Of a DNA stretch of 64,000 nucleotides, positions 46,115 through 55,514 are shown in pieces. The notes beneath the pieces were generated by a model. That model did no database searches, had not been told where the DNA came from, and worked only from the letters and a program-made list of their open reading frames with translations. The DNA is from Tannerella serpentiformis (lineage in GTDB: Bacteria; Bacteroidota; Bacteroidia; Bacteroidales; Tannerellaceae): positions 992,001-1,056,000 of the forward strand of contig NZ_CP028365.1 in NCBI RefSeq assembly GCF_003033925.1, in the 5' to 3' direction. How positions within the stretch are numbered: position 1 is the first letter of the stretch; each line of letters begins with the position of its first letter. The position numbers were made by a program, and so were the translations under genes.

Positions 46115-47332
46115 ATGAACCGATTGAACACAATCAAAGAAGCGATCGAAGACTTCCGCGAAGGCAAGTTCCTCATTGTTGTCGACGACGAAGACCGCGA
46201 GAACGAAGGCGACTTCATCATTGCCGCCGAAAAGATCACCCCTGAGAAAGTCAACTTCATGCTCAAGAACGGTCGCGGCGTGCTCTGCGCCCCCATCACG
46301 GAGGAGCGTTGCGAGGAGCTGGGCCTGGGCATGCAAGTGGCCCATAACACCTCCACGTTAGAAACGCCCTTCACCGTCACCGTCGACCGGCTCGGCATGG
46401 GCTGCACTACGGGCGTCTCCATCTACGACCGCGCACAGACCATCCGCGCACTGGCCGATCCGACTACGAAACCTACCGACCTCGGTCGGCCGGGGCACAT
46501 CAACCCGTTGCGGGCCCGTTCGCGCGGTGTGCTGCGTCGCGCTGGACACACCGAAGCCACCGTCGACATGGCTCGCCTGGCCGGACTCTATCCCGCCGGC
46601 GCACTGATCGAGATCCTCAACGAGGACGGCACCATGGCCCGCATGCCACAGCTGATGGAGGTGGCCGAACGTTTCAACATCAAGATCATCACCATCCGTG
46701 ACCTAATCGCCTACCGCCTCCGCACCGAGTCGCTCGTGGAGGAGGGCGTCGAGGCGAAGCTGCCCACCGAATACGGCCCCTTCCGTATCATCCCCTTCCG
46801 CCAGAAGAGCAACGGCCTGGAGCACGCGGCGCTGATCAAAGGCAACATCGGCGAACGCCCGGACGAACCCGTGCTGGTGCGTGTACACTCCTCCTGCATG
46901 ACGGGCGACATCTTCGGCTCCCTGCGCTGCGACTGCGGCGAGCAGCTCCACATGGCTATGCGCATGATCGAAAAAGAAGGGCGCGGCGTGGTGGTCTACC
47001 TCAACCAAGAGGGCCGCGGCATCGGGCTGATGGACAAGATCCACGCCTACAAGCTGCAAGACGAAGGCATGGACACCGTCGAGGCCAACCTGCACCTCTG
47101 CCATAAGGCCGACGAGCGCGACTACGGCGTGGGTGCACAGATCCTCAGCCGCATCGGCGTCACCAAAATGCGCCTCATCACCAACAACCCCGTCAAGCGC
47201 GTCGGACTCGAAGCCTACGGGCTGGAGGTGGTCGAGAACGTGCCCATCGAAGTCGCCCCCAACGAATACAACGCCTTCTACATGCGCACCAAGAAGGAAC
47301 GCATGGGCCACACGTTGACTAACGTAGAATGA
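46115..47332 (+). CDS. ribBA: Bifunctional DHBP synthase / GTP cyclohydrolase II
   Basis: A 405-residue two-domain riboflavin enzyme. The N-terminal domain (1-200) makes 3,4-dihydroxy-2-butanone 4-phosphate from ribulose 5-phosphate: '[18 protein letters not shown]' near 22-40 and '[18 protein letters not shown]' near 145. The C-terminal domain (205-405) opens GTP: zinc site '[20 protein letters not shown]' near 262-281 and '[20 protein letters not shown]' near 300. Both active sites look intact. Likely co-transcribed with the LptF/G gene. Confidence 0.96.
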   Translation: MNRLNTIKEAIEDFREGKFLIVVDDEDRENEGDFIIAAEKITPEKVNFMLKNGRGVLCAPITEERCEELGLGMQVAHNTSTLETPFTVTVDRLGMGCTTGVSIYDRAQTIRALADPTTKPTDLGRPGHINPLRARSRGVLRRAGHTEATVDMARLAGLYPAGALIEILNEDGTMARMPQLMEVAERFNIKIITIRDLIAYRLRTESLVEEGVEAKLPTEYGPFRIIPFRQKSNGLEHAALIKGNIGERPDEPVLVRVHSSCMTGDIFGSLRCDCGEQLHMAMRMIEKEGRGVVVYLNQEGRGIGLMDKIHAYKLQDEGMDTVEANLHLCHKADERDYGVGAQILSRIGVTKMRLITNNPVKRVGLEAYGLEVVENVPIEVAPNEYNAFYMRTKKERMGHTLTNVE

Positions 47333-47584
47333 GGGCTGCGCCCTCAGGTAGTTACGGCCTTCGGCCGGGTAGTTAGAAGGAAGTTAGAGGTAGTTAGAAG
47401 TAGCCCTGTAACTCCCCCCTACTACCGCCTCCGAAGGAGGCATAACTACCCTATGACTACCCTGTAACTACCCTATAACTACCGCACCGAAGGTGCATAA
47501 CTACCCGGCCGCAAGGCCGTAACTACCGCCTCCGAAGGAGGCATAACCACCCTATATAACAACCAACCATAAATAGAATCAACA
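47333..47584. repeat. Intergenic TAGTTA/TAACTACC hairpin modules
   Basis: A 250-bp mosaic: 'ACGGCCTTCGGCCGGGTAGTTA' (47353-47374) is the inverted partner of TAACTACCCGGCC...GGCCGT (about 47499-47523), with CCTCCGAAGGAGG hairpins twice, CACCGAAGGTG once and many ACTACCCTATA repeats. Similar CATAACCACC repeats precede tilS (28060-28110). No clear aspartate aminotransferase promoter found. Confidence 0.65.
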
Positions 47585-48778
47585 ATGGAACATCTTTCTG
47601 TTCGCCTGACGAGTCTCTCGTCGTCTGCCACACTGGCCATGTCGCAGAAAAGCAATGAGCTGAAGGCACAAGGCGTCGACGTCATCAACCTGAGCGTCGG
47701 CGAGCCCGATTTCTTCACCCCCGACCCCATCAAGGCCGCGGCGAAGAAGGCCATCGACAACAACTTCTCGTTCTACAGCCCCGTCCCGGGCTTCTTAGAC
47801 CTGCGGAAGGCCATCGTCGCCAAACTCAAGCGGGAGAACGGCCTCGACTACACCGTCGATCAGATCATCGTCTCCAACGGCGCCAAGCAGTCCATCTGCA
47901 ACACCCTGCTCTGCCTCGTAGATCCGGGCGACGAAGTCATCGTGCCCGCCCCCTACTGGGTAAGCTACGTGGAGATGGTCAAGCTGGCCGAGGGCACGAA
48001 CGTGATCCTGCCCGCCGGCATCGACCAGAACTTCAAGATCACGCCCGAGCAGCTCGAGGCCGCCATCACGCCCAAGACCAAGGCGCTCATCCTCTGCACG
48101 CCCTCGAACCCCACGGGCAGCGTCTACAGCCACGACGAGCTGGAGGCCCTGGCCGACGTCCTGGCGCGTCACCCGCAGGTGGTCGTCATCTCCGACGAGA
48201 TCTACGAGCACATCAACTACGTCGGCCGCCACGCCAGCATCGCCTCCTTCCCCGTGTTGCGCGACCGCGTGGCCGTCATCAATGGCGTCTCCAAAGCCTA
48301 CGCCATGACCGGCTGGCGCATTGGCTTCCTGGCCGCCCCGCTGTGGCTGGCCCGGGCCGCCAGCAAGCTGCAAGGACAGTACACCTCGGGGCCCAGCAGC
48401 ATTGCGCAGAAAGCCGCCTGCGAAGCCTTCTCCGGCGACCAGGCGTGTGTCGAGGAGATGCGCGTGGCCTTCAAGCGTCGGCGCGACCTGATCTGCCGCC
48501 TCTGCCGCGAGATCCCCGACATGCGTCTGGCTGTGCCCGACGGCGCCTTCTACATCTTCCCCGACGTCAGCCGTTACTTCGGCCGCAGCGCCGGCGATCG
48601 CAAAGTCTACGACTCGGCCGACCTGGCCATGTACCTCCTGGAGACGGCCCACGTGGCCACCGTCGGCGGTCATGCCTTCGGCGCCCCAGACTGCATCCGC
48701 CTCTCCTACGCCGCCTCCGACGAGGCCATCATCGAGGCCATGCGCCGTATCACCAAAGCGCTGTCTGAACTCAAATAG
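47585..48778 (+). CDS. PLP-dependent aspartate aminotransferase, class I
   Basis: A 397-residue fold-type I aminotransferase, subgroup I-gamma like thermophilic AspATs. Key parts: 'LSSSATLAMSQKSNELKAQG' N-terminus, 'VINLSVGEPDFFTP' near 35-48, 'VSNGAKQSICNTLLCLVDPG' near 97-116, 'CTPSNPTGSVY' near 172-182, 'VVVISDEIYEHINY' near 200-213 and the PLP lysine in 'GVSKAYAMTGWRIGF' near 235-249. It transfers the amino group between aspartate and 2-oxoglutarate; prephenate amination is possible for this subgroup. Stand-alone gene between repeat regions. Confidence 0.92.
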   Translation: MEHLSVRLTSLSSSATLAMSQKSNELKAQGVDVINLSVGEPDFFTPDPIKAAAKKAIDNNFSFYSPVPGFLDLRKAIVAKLKRENGLDYTVDQIIVSNGAKQSICNTLLCLVDPGDEVIVPAPYWVSYVEMVKLAEGTNVILPAGIDQNFKITPEQLEAAITPKTKALILCTPSNPTGSVYSHDELEALADVLARHPQVVVISDEIYEHINYVGRHASIASFPVLRDRVAVINGVSKAYAMTGWRIGFLAAPLWLARAASKLQGQYTSGPSSIAQKAACEAFSGDQACVEEMRVAFKRRRDLICRLCREIPDMRLAVPDGAFYIFPDVSRYFGRSAGDRKVYDSADLAMYLLETAHVATVGGHAFGAPDCIRLSYAASDEAIIEAMRRITKALSELK

Positions 48779-48865
48779 AACCGTGGGGGCTTTGCCGCGT
48801 AGCGGAGAGTCTTCATTACACACGCTTGTATGTAGCGGGGGTGCGGGATACGGTCTCGGCCCCCG

Positions 48866-49412
48866 CTCTTTGTTTTTGGGCCATTGCATGCCCTGCAATC
48901 CTCGTAAAACCCGGTTTTGGGCCATTGCACGCCCTGCAATTCTCATAAAACCCGGTTTTGGGCCATTGCACGCCCTGCAATCCTCGTAAAACCCGGTTTT
49001 GGGCCATTGCACACCCTGCAATCCTCGTAAAACCCGGTTTTGGGCCTTTGCACACCCTGCAATTCCTCTAAAACCCGGTTTTGGGCCTTTGCACACCCTG
49101 CAATTCCTCTAAAACCCGGTTTTGGGCCTTTGCACACCCTGCAATTCCTCTAAAACCCGGTTTTGGGCCATTGCATGCTCTGCAATTCCTGTAAAACCCG
49201 GTTTTGGGCCATTGCACGCCCTGCAATTCCTCCAGAATCTGATTCTGAGCGATCGCACGCCTTGCATTTCCTCCAGAATCTGATTCTGAGCGATTGCACG
49301 CCTTACATTTCCTCCAGAATCTGATTCTGAGCCATTGCAGACCTTACAATTCTTCCAGAATCTGATTCTGAGCGATTGCATGCCTTGCATTTCCCCCAGA
49401 ATCCGATTCTGA
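48866..49412. repeat. 41-bp tandem array A13, thirteen units of two types
   Basis: ATTGCA (or TTTGCA) cores begin at 48883 plus multiples of 41, through 48924, 48965, 49006, 49047, 49088, 49129, 49170, 49211, 49252, 49293, 49334 and 49375. The first eight spacers hold AAAACCCGGTTTT and the last ones CAGAATCTGATTCTG. Type order is opposite to A11, 12 kb away. Ends 13 bp from the stop codon of the leftward glycosyltransferase gene. Confidence 0.92.
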
Positions 49413-49424
49413 GCGCTGCCCCAT

Positions 49425-50561
49425 CTATGCAACGCGCGTCCCCTCGATCATCTCCAACAGCCGCCGCGCCTGCGCCTCGTTGGAAAAGGCGGGGAGGAGC
49501 AGTCGGCGACGCGCATCGAGTTCGGCGTCGCGAAAAGGGACGTCCATCAGGCGGCGACACGTGTCGACCAGCTCGTCGGGCGTGGCGCCGATGTGGCAGA
49601 GGCTGTCCAACCCGCTTCCCGCCAGCATCGTCGGGTTGACCACCACGTGTCGGCCGGCAAAGAGGCTGTTGAGCAACTTCAGCTTCAGGCCCGTGCCCTG
49701 AAACGTGACAAGCAGGTGGATCTGCGCCTCGCGGATCAGGCTGTCCATGCGCTCGGACGTGGGGTTGGCCTCGACGGTGATATGCGCCTGGCACGCCGCC
49801 TCACGGAAGAGTGTCGGCGTGGGATCCATGCCGGCGATGATGCAGCGCGCGGGGGCGAGGCGGGGGAAGACGTGGCGGATGAGGTACAGCGCGGCCTGCT
49901 CGTTCTCCTTCACCGAGAGCTTGGCGTGATAAAGGATGAAGTCCGAGCGGCCGGGCACGGTGCTGACGCTGTCGTGGGCATGGAAGCAGGGGATGAAGGT
50001 GACGCGCGAGTCGGGCAACAGGCGGCGCAGGGCGTCGGTGTCGGTGGTGGAGACGGCTGCGACGAGATCGGCCGCGGCGGCGTGGGGCAGGTAGCGACGG
50101 AAGCGCCACGCCTCAAGACGGTAGAAGAGTCGGCGGAGCGGATGGCGCTCAGCCTGGCCGATGGCCCGGTAATAATCGTGCTCGATGTTGCACGAGCGGA
50201 ACACTTTGACGCGCCCCGCCAGGCGTGGGTCGTCGATGCAGAAACACGTGTGCAGGCCCTCGAAGAGGATCGGCGCGTCGTCCTGCAAGAGGCGTTGCAC
50301 GAGTCGTTCGTTGCGTCGGCCGGCCACGTTGTAAGGCTCCAGCGTGAGGTTCGCAAGCATCCCCGTGCGACGCGGGTAATAGTGCACCTCGGCGCAGATG
50401 CACTCCAGCTCCGGGGCGCGCGGGCGCTCGTATTCGTAGCAGTGCAGGATGAGCCGTACGCCGAGCCGGTGGAGCGCCAGGAGCTTATAATAGATATCGA
50501 TGACGCCGCCGTAATTCGGGGGGTACGGGATGTTGAGGGCGATGACGTGGAGGGTGAGCAT
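49425..50561 (-). CDS. GT-B fold glycosyltransferase
   Basis: A 378-residue protein from MLTLHVIALNIPYPPNYGGV. The N-terminal Rossmann-like part ends in 'FRSCNIEHDYYRAIGQAERH' near 140-160. The C-terminal donor half has 'DFILYHAKLSVKENEQAALY' near 215-235, 'ARCIIAGMDPTP' and 'TFQGTGLKLKLLNSLFAGRH VVVNPTML' (split) near 285-312, the GT4-type donor-binding E/G-rich region in altered form. I read it as a cytoplasmic GT4-like sugar transferase for surface glycan. With the next two genes it forms a leftward glycan group, separated by purine tracts. Substrate unknown. Confidence 0.8.
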   Translation of the reverse strand: MLTLHVIALNIPYPPNYGGVIDIYYKLLALHRLGVRLILHCYEYERPRAPELECICAEVHYYPRRTGMLANLTLEPYNVAGRRNERLVQRLLQDDAPILFEGLHTCFCIDDPRLAGRVKVFRSCNIEHDYYRAIGQAERHPLRRLFYRLEAWRFRRYLPHAAAADLVAAVSTTDTDALRRLLPDSRVTFIPCFHAHDSVSTVPGRSDFILYHAKLSVKENEQAALYLIRHVFPRLAPARCIIAGMDPTPTLFREAACQAHITVEANPTSERMDSLIREAQIHLLVTFQGTGLKLKLLNSLFAGRHVVVNPTMLAGSGLDSLCHIGATPDELVDTCRRLMDVPFRDAELDARRRLLLPAFSNEAQARRLLEMIEGTRVA

Positions 50562-50783
50562 AGAGGGTAGAGGGTGGAGGATAGAGGATAGAGGGTGGAG
50601 GGTGGAGGGTAGAGGGTAGAGAGTGGAGGGTAGAGAGTAGAGGGTAGAGAGTAGAGGGTAGAGGGTGGAGGATAGAGGGTGGAGAGAGGAGAGCAGGGGA
50701 GAGACAAATGATGTACCCGGCTCTACCCTCTACCCTCTAATCTCTACCCTCTATGACAGGTACCCGGATCTACCCTCTACCCT
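50562..50783. repeat. 7-bp purine tandem tract with inverted partner
   Basis: About 18 units of TAGAGGG/TGGAGGA-type heptamers at 50567-50700, then GATGTACCCGGCTCTACCCTC and (CCCTCTA)n on the other side, so the region can form a long hairpin or triplex. A near copy of the same composite lies at 51987-52114. Long frames across it (STLYPPP repeats) are not genes. Confidence 0.8.
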
Positions 50784-51986
50784 CTACTCTCTACCCTCTA
50801 TAATCCGTGCGAACTGTCCGGCTTGTGCGCGGCGGGAGAAGCGGCGGACGGCCGCGCGGTCGGGATCGGCGGAGGTGAAGCCATCGGTCTGCCAGCGGCG
50901 GTAATGATGGAGCAGGAAGCGGTGCACCTCCTCCTCGTTGTGGGCCGACAGCCCGGAGCGCGTCTCGGCGATGGTCTGCTCCAGGCACCCCTCGTCGCCA
51001 CGAACGCAGAGGATAGGTTTCTCTACGGCCAACGCCTCAAAGAACTTCGTCGTCATAATGCCCTGCGGACCGTCGGGCGCGGCGCGGTTGGTGAGCAGCA
51101 GCAACACGGAACTCTCGTTGAGTACATCAGGCACAGCCGTGGCGGGCACCATGCCGGGATAGTCCATGAACGGTGCGCAGTCGTAGCGCTCGGCCTCCTG
51201 TTCGATGATGCGCCGGGAGGCCGCGTCGGTGAACCAGCGGATGCGGAACGTCTCGGGCGTGATCTCACCCTCGGCCGCAAGTCGGGCGACGGCCCGCAGC
51301 AGTAGCTCGGGGTTACGCATGGCCGTGCTCAGCAGGCGACCGGTGTACGTGACGCGAAACTGCGGCGTGCGGACGGTGCGCGGGGCGAAGAGTTCGGGGT
51401 CGTAGCCATTATAGATGAGGTGCACGTGCGGGTTGCGTTGGCGGAGCACCTCCACATGCCACGGCGAGATGGTCGTCACAGCCTTCGCCTCCTCCAGCGC
51501 GCGGTTGCGGATAGCGAGGCTGCGCGCGCGGAAGAGTCGGGCGACGATCCGCTCCACGCCGAAGAGTCGGGGCAGCGGGTGCGACAAGTATTCGTCGCCC
51601 GCATACTGCTCGATGATGTCGCGCAGGTCGACGACGAGCGGCAGGCGGTGACGGCGCGCGATGCGTCGGGCGGCATCCAAGGGAAACTCGCGATAGGTGC
51701 TGCACAGCACGACATCGCACGGCCGCTCCGCCAGCTTTCGCTCCGCCGCACGCTCCAGTCGGGCTGTCTTGCGACCGAAGAAGACGTCGGTCAGGCTGGC
51801 CATGCGTGACGCAGGGACATAGGTCACGTCTACCCCTTCGCGCAGGAAGTCGAACGTGTCGCCCGGCACCTGCTCGGTCACTACGACAGGCGTCCATCCC
51901 TCACCCGCGAGGTACTTGCAGAGGTAGCCCATGCGGGGGCCGAAGGCGGGGGGGAAGAGGTCGCAAAGAATGAGTACGGATTTCAT
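50784..51986 (-). CDS. Glycosyltransferase, GT4 type
   Basis: A 400-residue GT-B protein. N-terminal half: 'LILCDLFPPAFGPRMGYLCK YLAGEGW' (split), typical of GT4 starts, then 'LPLVVDLRDIIEQYAGDEYL' near 120-140 and 'AVTTISPWHVEVLRQRNP' near 168-185. C-terminal half: 'VHLIYNGYDPELF' near 188-200, 'FRVTYTGRLLSTAMRNPELL' near 210-230 and 'GIMTTKFFEALAVEKPILCV' near 308-328, with the family's donor-binding Glu in FFEAL. A cytoplasmic sugar transferase of a surface glycan route. Neighbours wecB and another transferase support this. Confidence 0.87.
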   Translation of the reverse strand: MKSVLILCDLFPPAFGPRMGYLCKYLAGEGWTPVVVTEQVPGDTFDFLREGVDVTYVPASRMASLTDVFFGRKTARLERAAERKLAERPCDVVLCSTYREFPLDAARRIARRHRLPLVVDLRDIIEQYAGDEYLSHPLPRLFGVERIVARLFRARSLAIRNRALEEAKAVTTISPWHVEVLRQRNPHVHLIYNGYDPELFAPRTVRTPQFRVTYTGRLLSTAMRNPELLLRAVARLAAEGEITPETFRIRWFTDAASRRIIEQEAERYDCAPFMDYPGMVPATAVPDVLNESSVLLLLTNRAAPDGPQGIMTTKFFEALAVEKPILCVRGDEGCLEQTIAETRSGLSAHNEEEVHRFLLHHYRRWQTDGFTSADPDRAAVRRFSRRAQAGQFARIIEGRE

Positions 51987-52114
51987 TTGTAGAGGATAGA
52001 GGGTAGAGGGTAGAGGATAGAGAGTAGAGGATAGAGGATAGAGAGGAGAGAGGAGAGAGTGGAGCAGGAGAGAGACAAATGATGTACCCGGCTCTACCCT
52101 CTACCCTCTACCCT
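51987..52114. repeat. Second 7-bp purine tract
   Basis: TAGAGGATAGAGGG-type heptamers followed by GGAGAGAGACAAATGATGTA, CCCGGC and (TCTACCC)n. It shares the 'GAGACAAATGATGTACCCGGC' junction (in parts) with the tract at 50562-50783. Each tract lies directly upstream of a leftward glycosyltransferase gene start. Confidence 0.8.
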
Positions 52115-53209
52115 CTAAAACAACGCCCGAACAATGTGCTCCGCCGCATGGCCATCGCCAAAGTCGGCTATCTCGTGGCGCGTGGGCGACGGCTCGTACA
52201 GGGCACGGAGGATGCGGTCGGGGTCGCAACCTACGACGCTGTTCCAACCGGCCTCGACCGTCTCCGTCCACTCTGTCTCGTCGCGCAACGTGACGCAGGG
52301 CGTGCGGTGGAAGTAGGCTTCCTTCTGGATCCCGCCCGAGTCGGTGAGGATGGCGGCGGCGGACTGTTCCAACCGCACCATATCCCAGTAATCGACCGGA
52401 TCCGTCAGGCGCACCGCGTCGCTCAAGGGGGCAAGCAACCCGTAGGCTTCGAGGCGCGACCGCGTGCGGGGATGCAACGGCCAAACGACGGGGCACGTGG
52501 GCGTGGAGGCCTCGATGAGGGCGCGGACGATGGCCGTGAGACGCGTGACGTCGTCCGTATTCTCGGCGCGGTGGACGGTGGTGAGATAGAACGCTTTCGG
52601 CGTGAGGCCAAGCGATTCGATGACAGTCGAGCGACGGGCGGCGAGGCTCCCGAAGATGAGGGCGGCGTCATACATCACATCGCCCGTGTGCATGACGCCA
52701 TCGGTGATGCCCTCGCGGCGGAGGTGGTCGATGGCGGCATGCGTGGGGCAGAAGAGGCGGTCGGCCAAGTGGTCCGTAAGCACGCGATTGATCTCCTCGG
52801 GCATGCGTCGGTTGAAGCTGCGCAGACCGGCCTCGACGTGTGCCACGGGGATATGCAGCTTGGCGGCCGTCAGTGCACCGGCGAGCGTGGAGTCGGTGTC
52901 GCCGTAGACAAGGACGCGGTCGGGGCGCTCGTCGAGGAGCACGCGCTCGATGCCCGTCATCATGCGCGCCGTGGCCTCGGCGTGACTGCCGATGCCGCCA
53001 CATTGCAGGTTCCATGCGGGGCGAGGGATCTCGAGGGCACGAAAGAAGACGTCGCTCATGTTCGCGTCGTAGTGCTGGCCGGTGTGCAGGATCTTTTCTT
53101 CGATCTGAGAACTATCGGTGGCGCGGCGGTTATGCTCGACGATGGCACGGCTGACAGTCGCGGCTTTGATAAACTGGGGACGTGCCCCGAGGATGGTGAT
53201 GAGCTTCAT
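52115..53209 (-). CDS. wecB: UDP-N-acetylglucosamine 2-epimerase, non-hydrolysing
   Basis: A 364-residue WecB/MnaA enzyme converting UDP-GlcNAc to UDP-ManNAc for surface polysaccharides. Motifs: 'ILGARPQFIKAATVSRAI' N-terminus, 'KILHTGQHYDANMSDVFFRA' near 48-67, 'VLVYGDTDSTLAGALTAAKL' near 112-130, 'IPVAHVEAGLRSFNRRMPEE' near 132-151, 'LTTVHRAENTDDVTRLTA' near 208-225 and 'AILTDSGGIQKEAYFHRTPC' near 284-303. Full length, all expected active-site regions present. Followed by two glycosyltransferase genes. Confidence 0.94.
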   Translation of the reverse strand: MKLITILGARPQFIKAATVSRAIVEHNRRATDSSQIEEKILHTGQHYDANMSDVFFRALEIPRPAWNLQCGGIGSHAEATARMMTGIERVLLDERPDRVLVYGDTDSTLAGALTAAKLHIPVAHVEAGLRSFNRRMPEEINRVLTDHLADRLFCPTHAAIDHLRREGITDGVMHTGDVMYDAALIFGSLAARRSTVIESLGLTPKAFYLTTVHRAENTDDVTRLTAIVRALIEASTPTCPVVWPLHPRTRSRLEAYGLLAPLSDAVRLTDPVDYWDMVRLEQSAAAILTDSGGIQKEAYFHRTPCVTLRDETEWTETVEAGWNSVVGCDPDRILRALYEPSPTRHEIADFGDGHAAEHIVRALF

Positions 53210-53415
53210 GTATGGGTGGAGTTACAAGTGACGAGTGACGAGTGACGAGTGACAGGCGTCATGGATAGGCTTATTGGGGACTTTGTCCCCTGACCCCTAC
53301 CTTCTTTTCTTCCCTTGATGGAAGAAAAGAAGGCAAAAGAAGATCAAGGCGCCAAGGGGCGCCGGCCAAACTGGCCGGGTACTTACTATGCACTTGTAAC
53401 TCGTAACTAAAGACT
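53210..53415. repeat. Intergenic hairpin element, copy 5 (stem 53301-53333)
   Basis: Contains GTGACGA direct repeats (53228-53254), GGGGACTTTGTCCCC, the CTTCTTTTCTTCC / GGAAGAAAAGAAG stem and a GGCCAAACTGGCCGGGTAC end. Lies between argS (downstream side) and the wecB start. Same family as the elements at 15.6, 16.3, 25.8 and 39.1 kb, in opposite orientation to the 39.1-kb copy. Confidence 0.65.
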
Positions 53416-55206
53416 TTACATCCGCTCTGGCATTTCGATGCCGAGGAGCGACATGCCGGTGAGAATCACCTTGGCCGTCTCGGCCGACAGCGTCAGGCGC
53501 AAGGCGCGCACGCGTTCGTCGGCCTCGCCGAGGATCGAGTAATCGTGATAGAACTGGTTGAACTCCCGCACCAGATCGTACGTGTAGTTAGCGATGCAGG
53601 CCGGGCTGTACGTCTCGCCCGCCTCACGCACGACGTCGGCAAAGTCGGCCAGCGACTGCACCAAGGCTTGCTCCTTGGCGTTGATCGGCGTATCGGCGGG
53701 CAGCGTGGCGGGGACGGTGAGCCCTTGCTCGGCGGCCTTACGCAAGACGGAGCGGATGCGCGCGTAGGTGTACTGAATGAACGAGCCGGTGTTGCCATTG
53801 AAGTCGATCGACTCCTTGGGGTTGAAGGTCATGTTCTTCCGCGGGTCGACCTTCAGGATGAAGTATTTCAGGGAGCCGAGGCCGATGATGCGGATGATGT
53901 CGTCCGCCTCTTCGCGGCTGAGGCCGTCGAGCTTGCCCAGCTCGTTGGAGATGTCGCGCGCTGTGGCGATCATCTCGTCCATCAGGTCGTCCGCATCGAC
54001 GACGGTGCCCTCGCGGCTCTTCATCTTGCCCTCGGGCAGCTCCACCATGCCGTAGGAGAAGTGGATCAGGCCGCGGCCGAAGGCGAACCCGAGCTTGTCG
54101 AGCAGGAGAGAGAGGACTTGAAAGTGATAGTTCTGCTCGTTGCCGACGACGTAGATCATGCGGTCGATGGGGTAATCGTCGTAGCGGAGCTTGGCGGTGC
54201 CGATGTCTTGCGTCATGTAGACCGACGTGCCATCGGCGCGCAGGAGGAGCTTCTCGTCGAGTCCGTCGGCGATGAGGTCGGCCCAGACGGAGCCGTCGGG
54301 GCGACGGTAGAAGAGTCCGCGCGAGAGGCCCTCGAGCACTTTATCGCGCCCCTCAAGGTAGGTCTGCGACTCGTAATAGATCTTGTCGAAGCCGACGCCA
54401 AGGCGGCGATACGTCTCGTCAAAGCCGGCGTAGACCCAGCTATTCATCGTGGCCCAAAGGGCGCGCACCTCCTCGTCTCCGGCCTCCCAACGGCGCAGCA
54501 TCTCGCGCGCCTCGGCCATGAGTGGCGACTGGGCTTCGGCCTCCTCACGGGTCAGCCCGGTGGCCTCGAGCGTGCGCAGCTCCTCGCGGTAATGCTTGTC
54601 GAAGAGCACGTAGAAGTCGCCCACGAGGTGGTCGCCCTTCTTACCGGTCGACTCCGGCGTGGCGCCCTCGCCCCACTTCTTCCACGCGAGCATGGACTTG
54701 CAGATGTGGATGCCGCGATCGTTGACGATGTTCGTCTTGACCACCCGGTTGCCGTTGGCCTCGAGGATGCGAGAGAGGCTATAGCCGAGCAGATTGTTGC
54801 GCACGTGGCCGAGGTGGAGGGGCTTGTTGGTGTTCGGCGACGAGTATTCGACCATGACGAGGGGCGACTCCGCCGTGATGGGGCGTGTGCCGAAGGCGTC
54901 GTCGGCATGGATGGCGCCGAGCGCCTCCACCCAGCGGCTGCCGGCGATGGTGAGGTTGAGGAAGCCTTTGATCACGTTGAAGTCGGCCACGGCGGGCTCG
55001 TGCTCGCGGAGGTACTGGCCGATCTCGCGGGCCGTCTCTTCGGGCGACTTCCGGGATATGCGCAGGAAGGGGAAGACGACAAGGGTGAGGTGGCCCTCAA
55101 ACTCCTTCTTTGTCTTTTGCAGCGCGGTTTGTTCGGGCGCCACGGTGTGGTTGTAGAGCGCCTCGATGGCAGCCCGTACGGCCGCCGAGAGTTGTTGTTC
55201 GATCAT
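53416..55206 (-). CDS. argS: Arginyl-tRNA synthetase
   Basis: A 596-residue class I synthetase charging tRNA-Arg. Start set at 55206 (MIEQQLSAAVRAAIEALY), which fits the usual N-terminus better than the Met five codons upstream at 55221. The N-terminal additional domain (about 1-110) is followed by the HIGH-type signature 'PLHLGHVRNNLLGYSLSRIL' near 128-147 and the KMSKS-like loop 'GKMKSREGTVVDADDLMDEM' near 395-415. The DALR anticodon-binding domain occupies the last 110 residues (ANYTYDLVREFNQFYHDYSI), ending 'LGIEMPERM'. A -7 box is at 55299-55307. Confidence 0.96.
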   Translation of the reverse strand: MIEQQLSAAVRAAIEALYNHTVAPEQTALQKTKKEFEGHLTLVVFPFLRISRKSPEETAREIGQYLREHEPAVADFNVIKGFLNLTIAGSRWVEALGAIHADDAFGTRPITAESPLVMVEYSSPNTNKPLHLGHVRNNLLGYSLSRILEANGNRVVKTNIVNDRGIHICKSMLAWKKWGEGATPESTGKKGDHLVGDFYVLFDKHYREELRTLEATGLTREEAEAQSPLMAEAREMLRRWEAGDEEVRALWATMNSWVYAGFDETYRRLGVGFDKIYYESQTYLEGRDKVLEGLSRGLFYRRPDGSVWADLIADGLDEKLLLRADGTSVYMTQDIGTAKLRYDDYPIDRMIYVVGNEQNYHFQVLSLLLDKLGFAFGRGLIHFSYGMVELPEGKMKSREGTVVDADDLMDEMIATARDISNELGKLDGLSREEADDIIRIIGLGSLKYFILKVDPRKNMTFNPKESIDFNGNTGSFIQYTYARIRSVLRKAAEQGLTVPATLPADTPINAKEQALVQSLADFADVVREAGETYSPACIANYTYDLVREFNQFYHDYSILGEADERVRALRLTLSAETAKVILTGMSLLGIEMPERM

Positions 55207-55298
55207 CTTTATAGAGGTCATATAATGTAGTTAGGAGTAGTCAAAAGGAGGGAGAAGTAGCCGTTCAACGAGCGCCAGCCGCTCCTTTTTTGACGGGG

Positions 55299-55307
55299 GC
55301 AAAGGTA
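55299..55307 (-). promoter_or_regulatory. -7 box of argS
   Basis: TACCTTTGC on the minus strand matches TAnnTTTGC, about 93 bp before the argS ATG. Confidence 0.55.
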
Positions 55308-55492
55308 AGTCCGCGGTTTACGCAGTCCAAGGCGGGCGGAGGCGGGGGCTGCGAAGTTGGGCCGGGGGCATCAGGGATGCCTGCCAAGTTTGCCGGGTAC
55401 TCGTGTAGGGGCGAATTGCATTCGCCCCCAGACATCCCGCAGGGATGAATGATCAGGCGGCCGGGAGCCAAAGGGGAATTGCCAAATCTTTC

Positions 55493-55501
55493 TACTTTCG
55501 C
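55493..55501 (+). promoter_or_regulatory. Possible -7 box in front of array A14
   Basis: TACTTTCGC differs from TAnnTTTGC at one position and lies about 20 bp before the first repeat of A14. If used, the whole array is the 5' leader of the gene at 56067. Confidence 0.4.
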
Positions 55502-55514
55502 CGACGCTCTTCGG

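Noticed and set aside
49910-50707. 265-codon minus-strand frame starting with STLYPPP repeats
   Set aside because: Reads a 7-bp microsatellite and then the wrong frame of the glycosyltransferase gene.
53545-55230. 561-codon plus-strand frame opposite argS
   Set aside because: Antisense shadow of a well-conserved synthetase gene; no family resemblance of its own.
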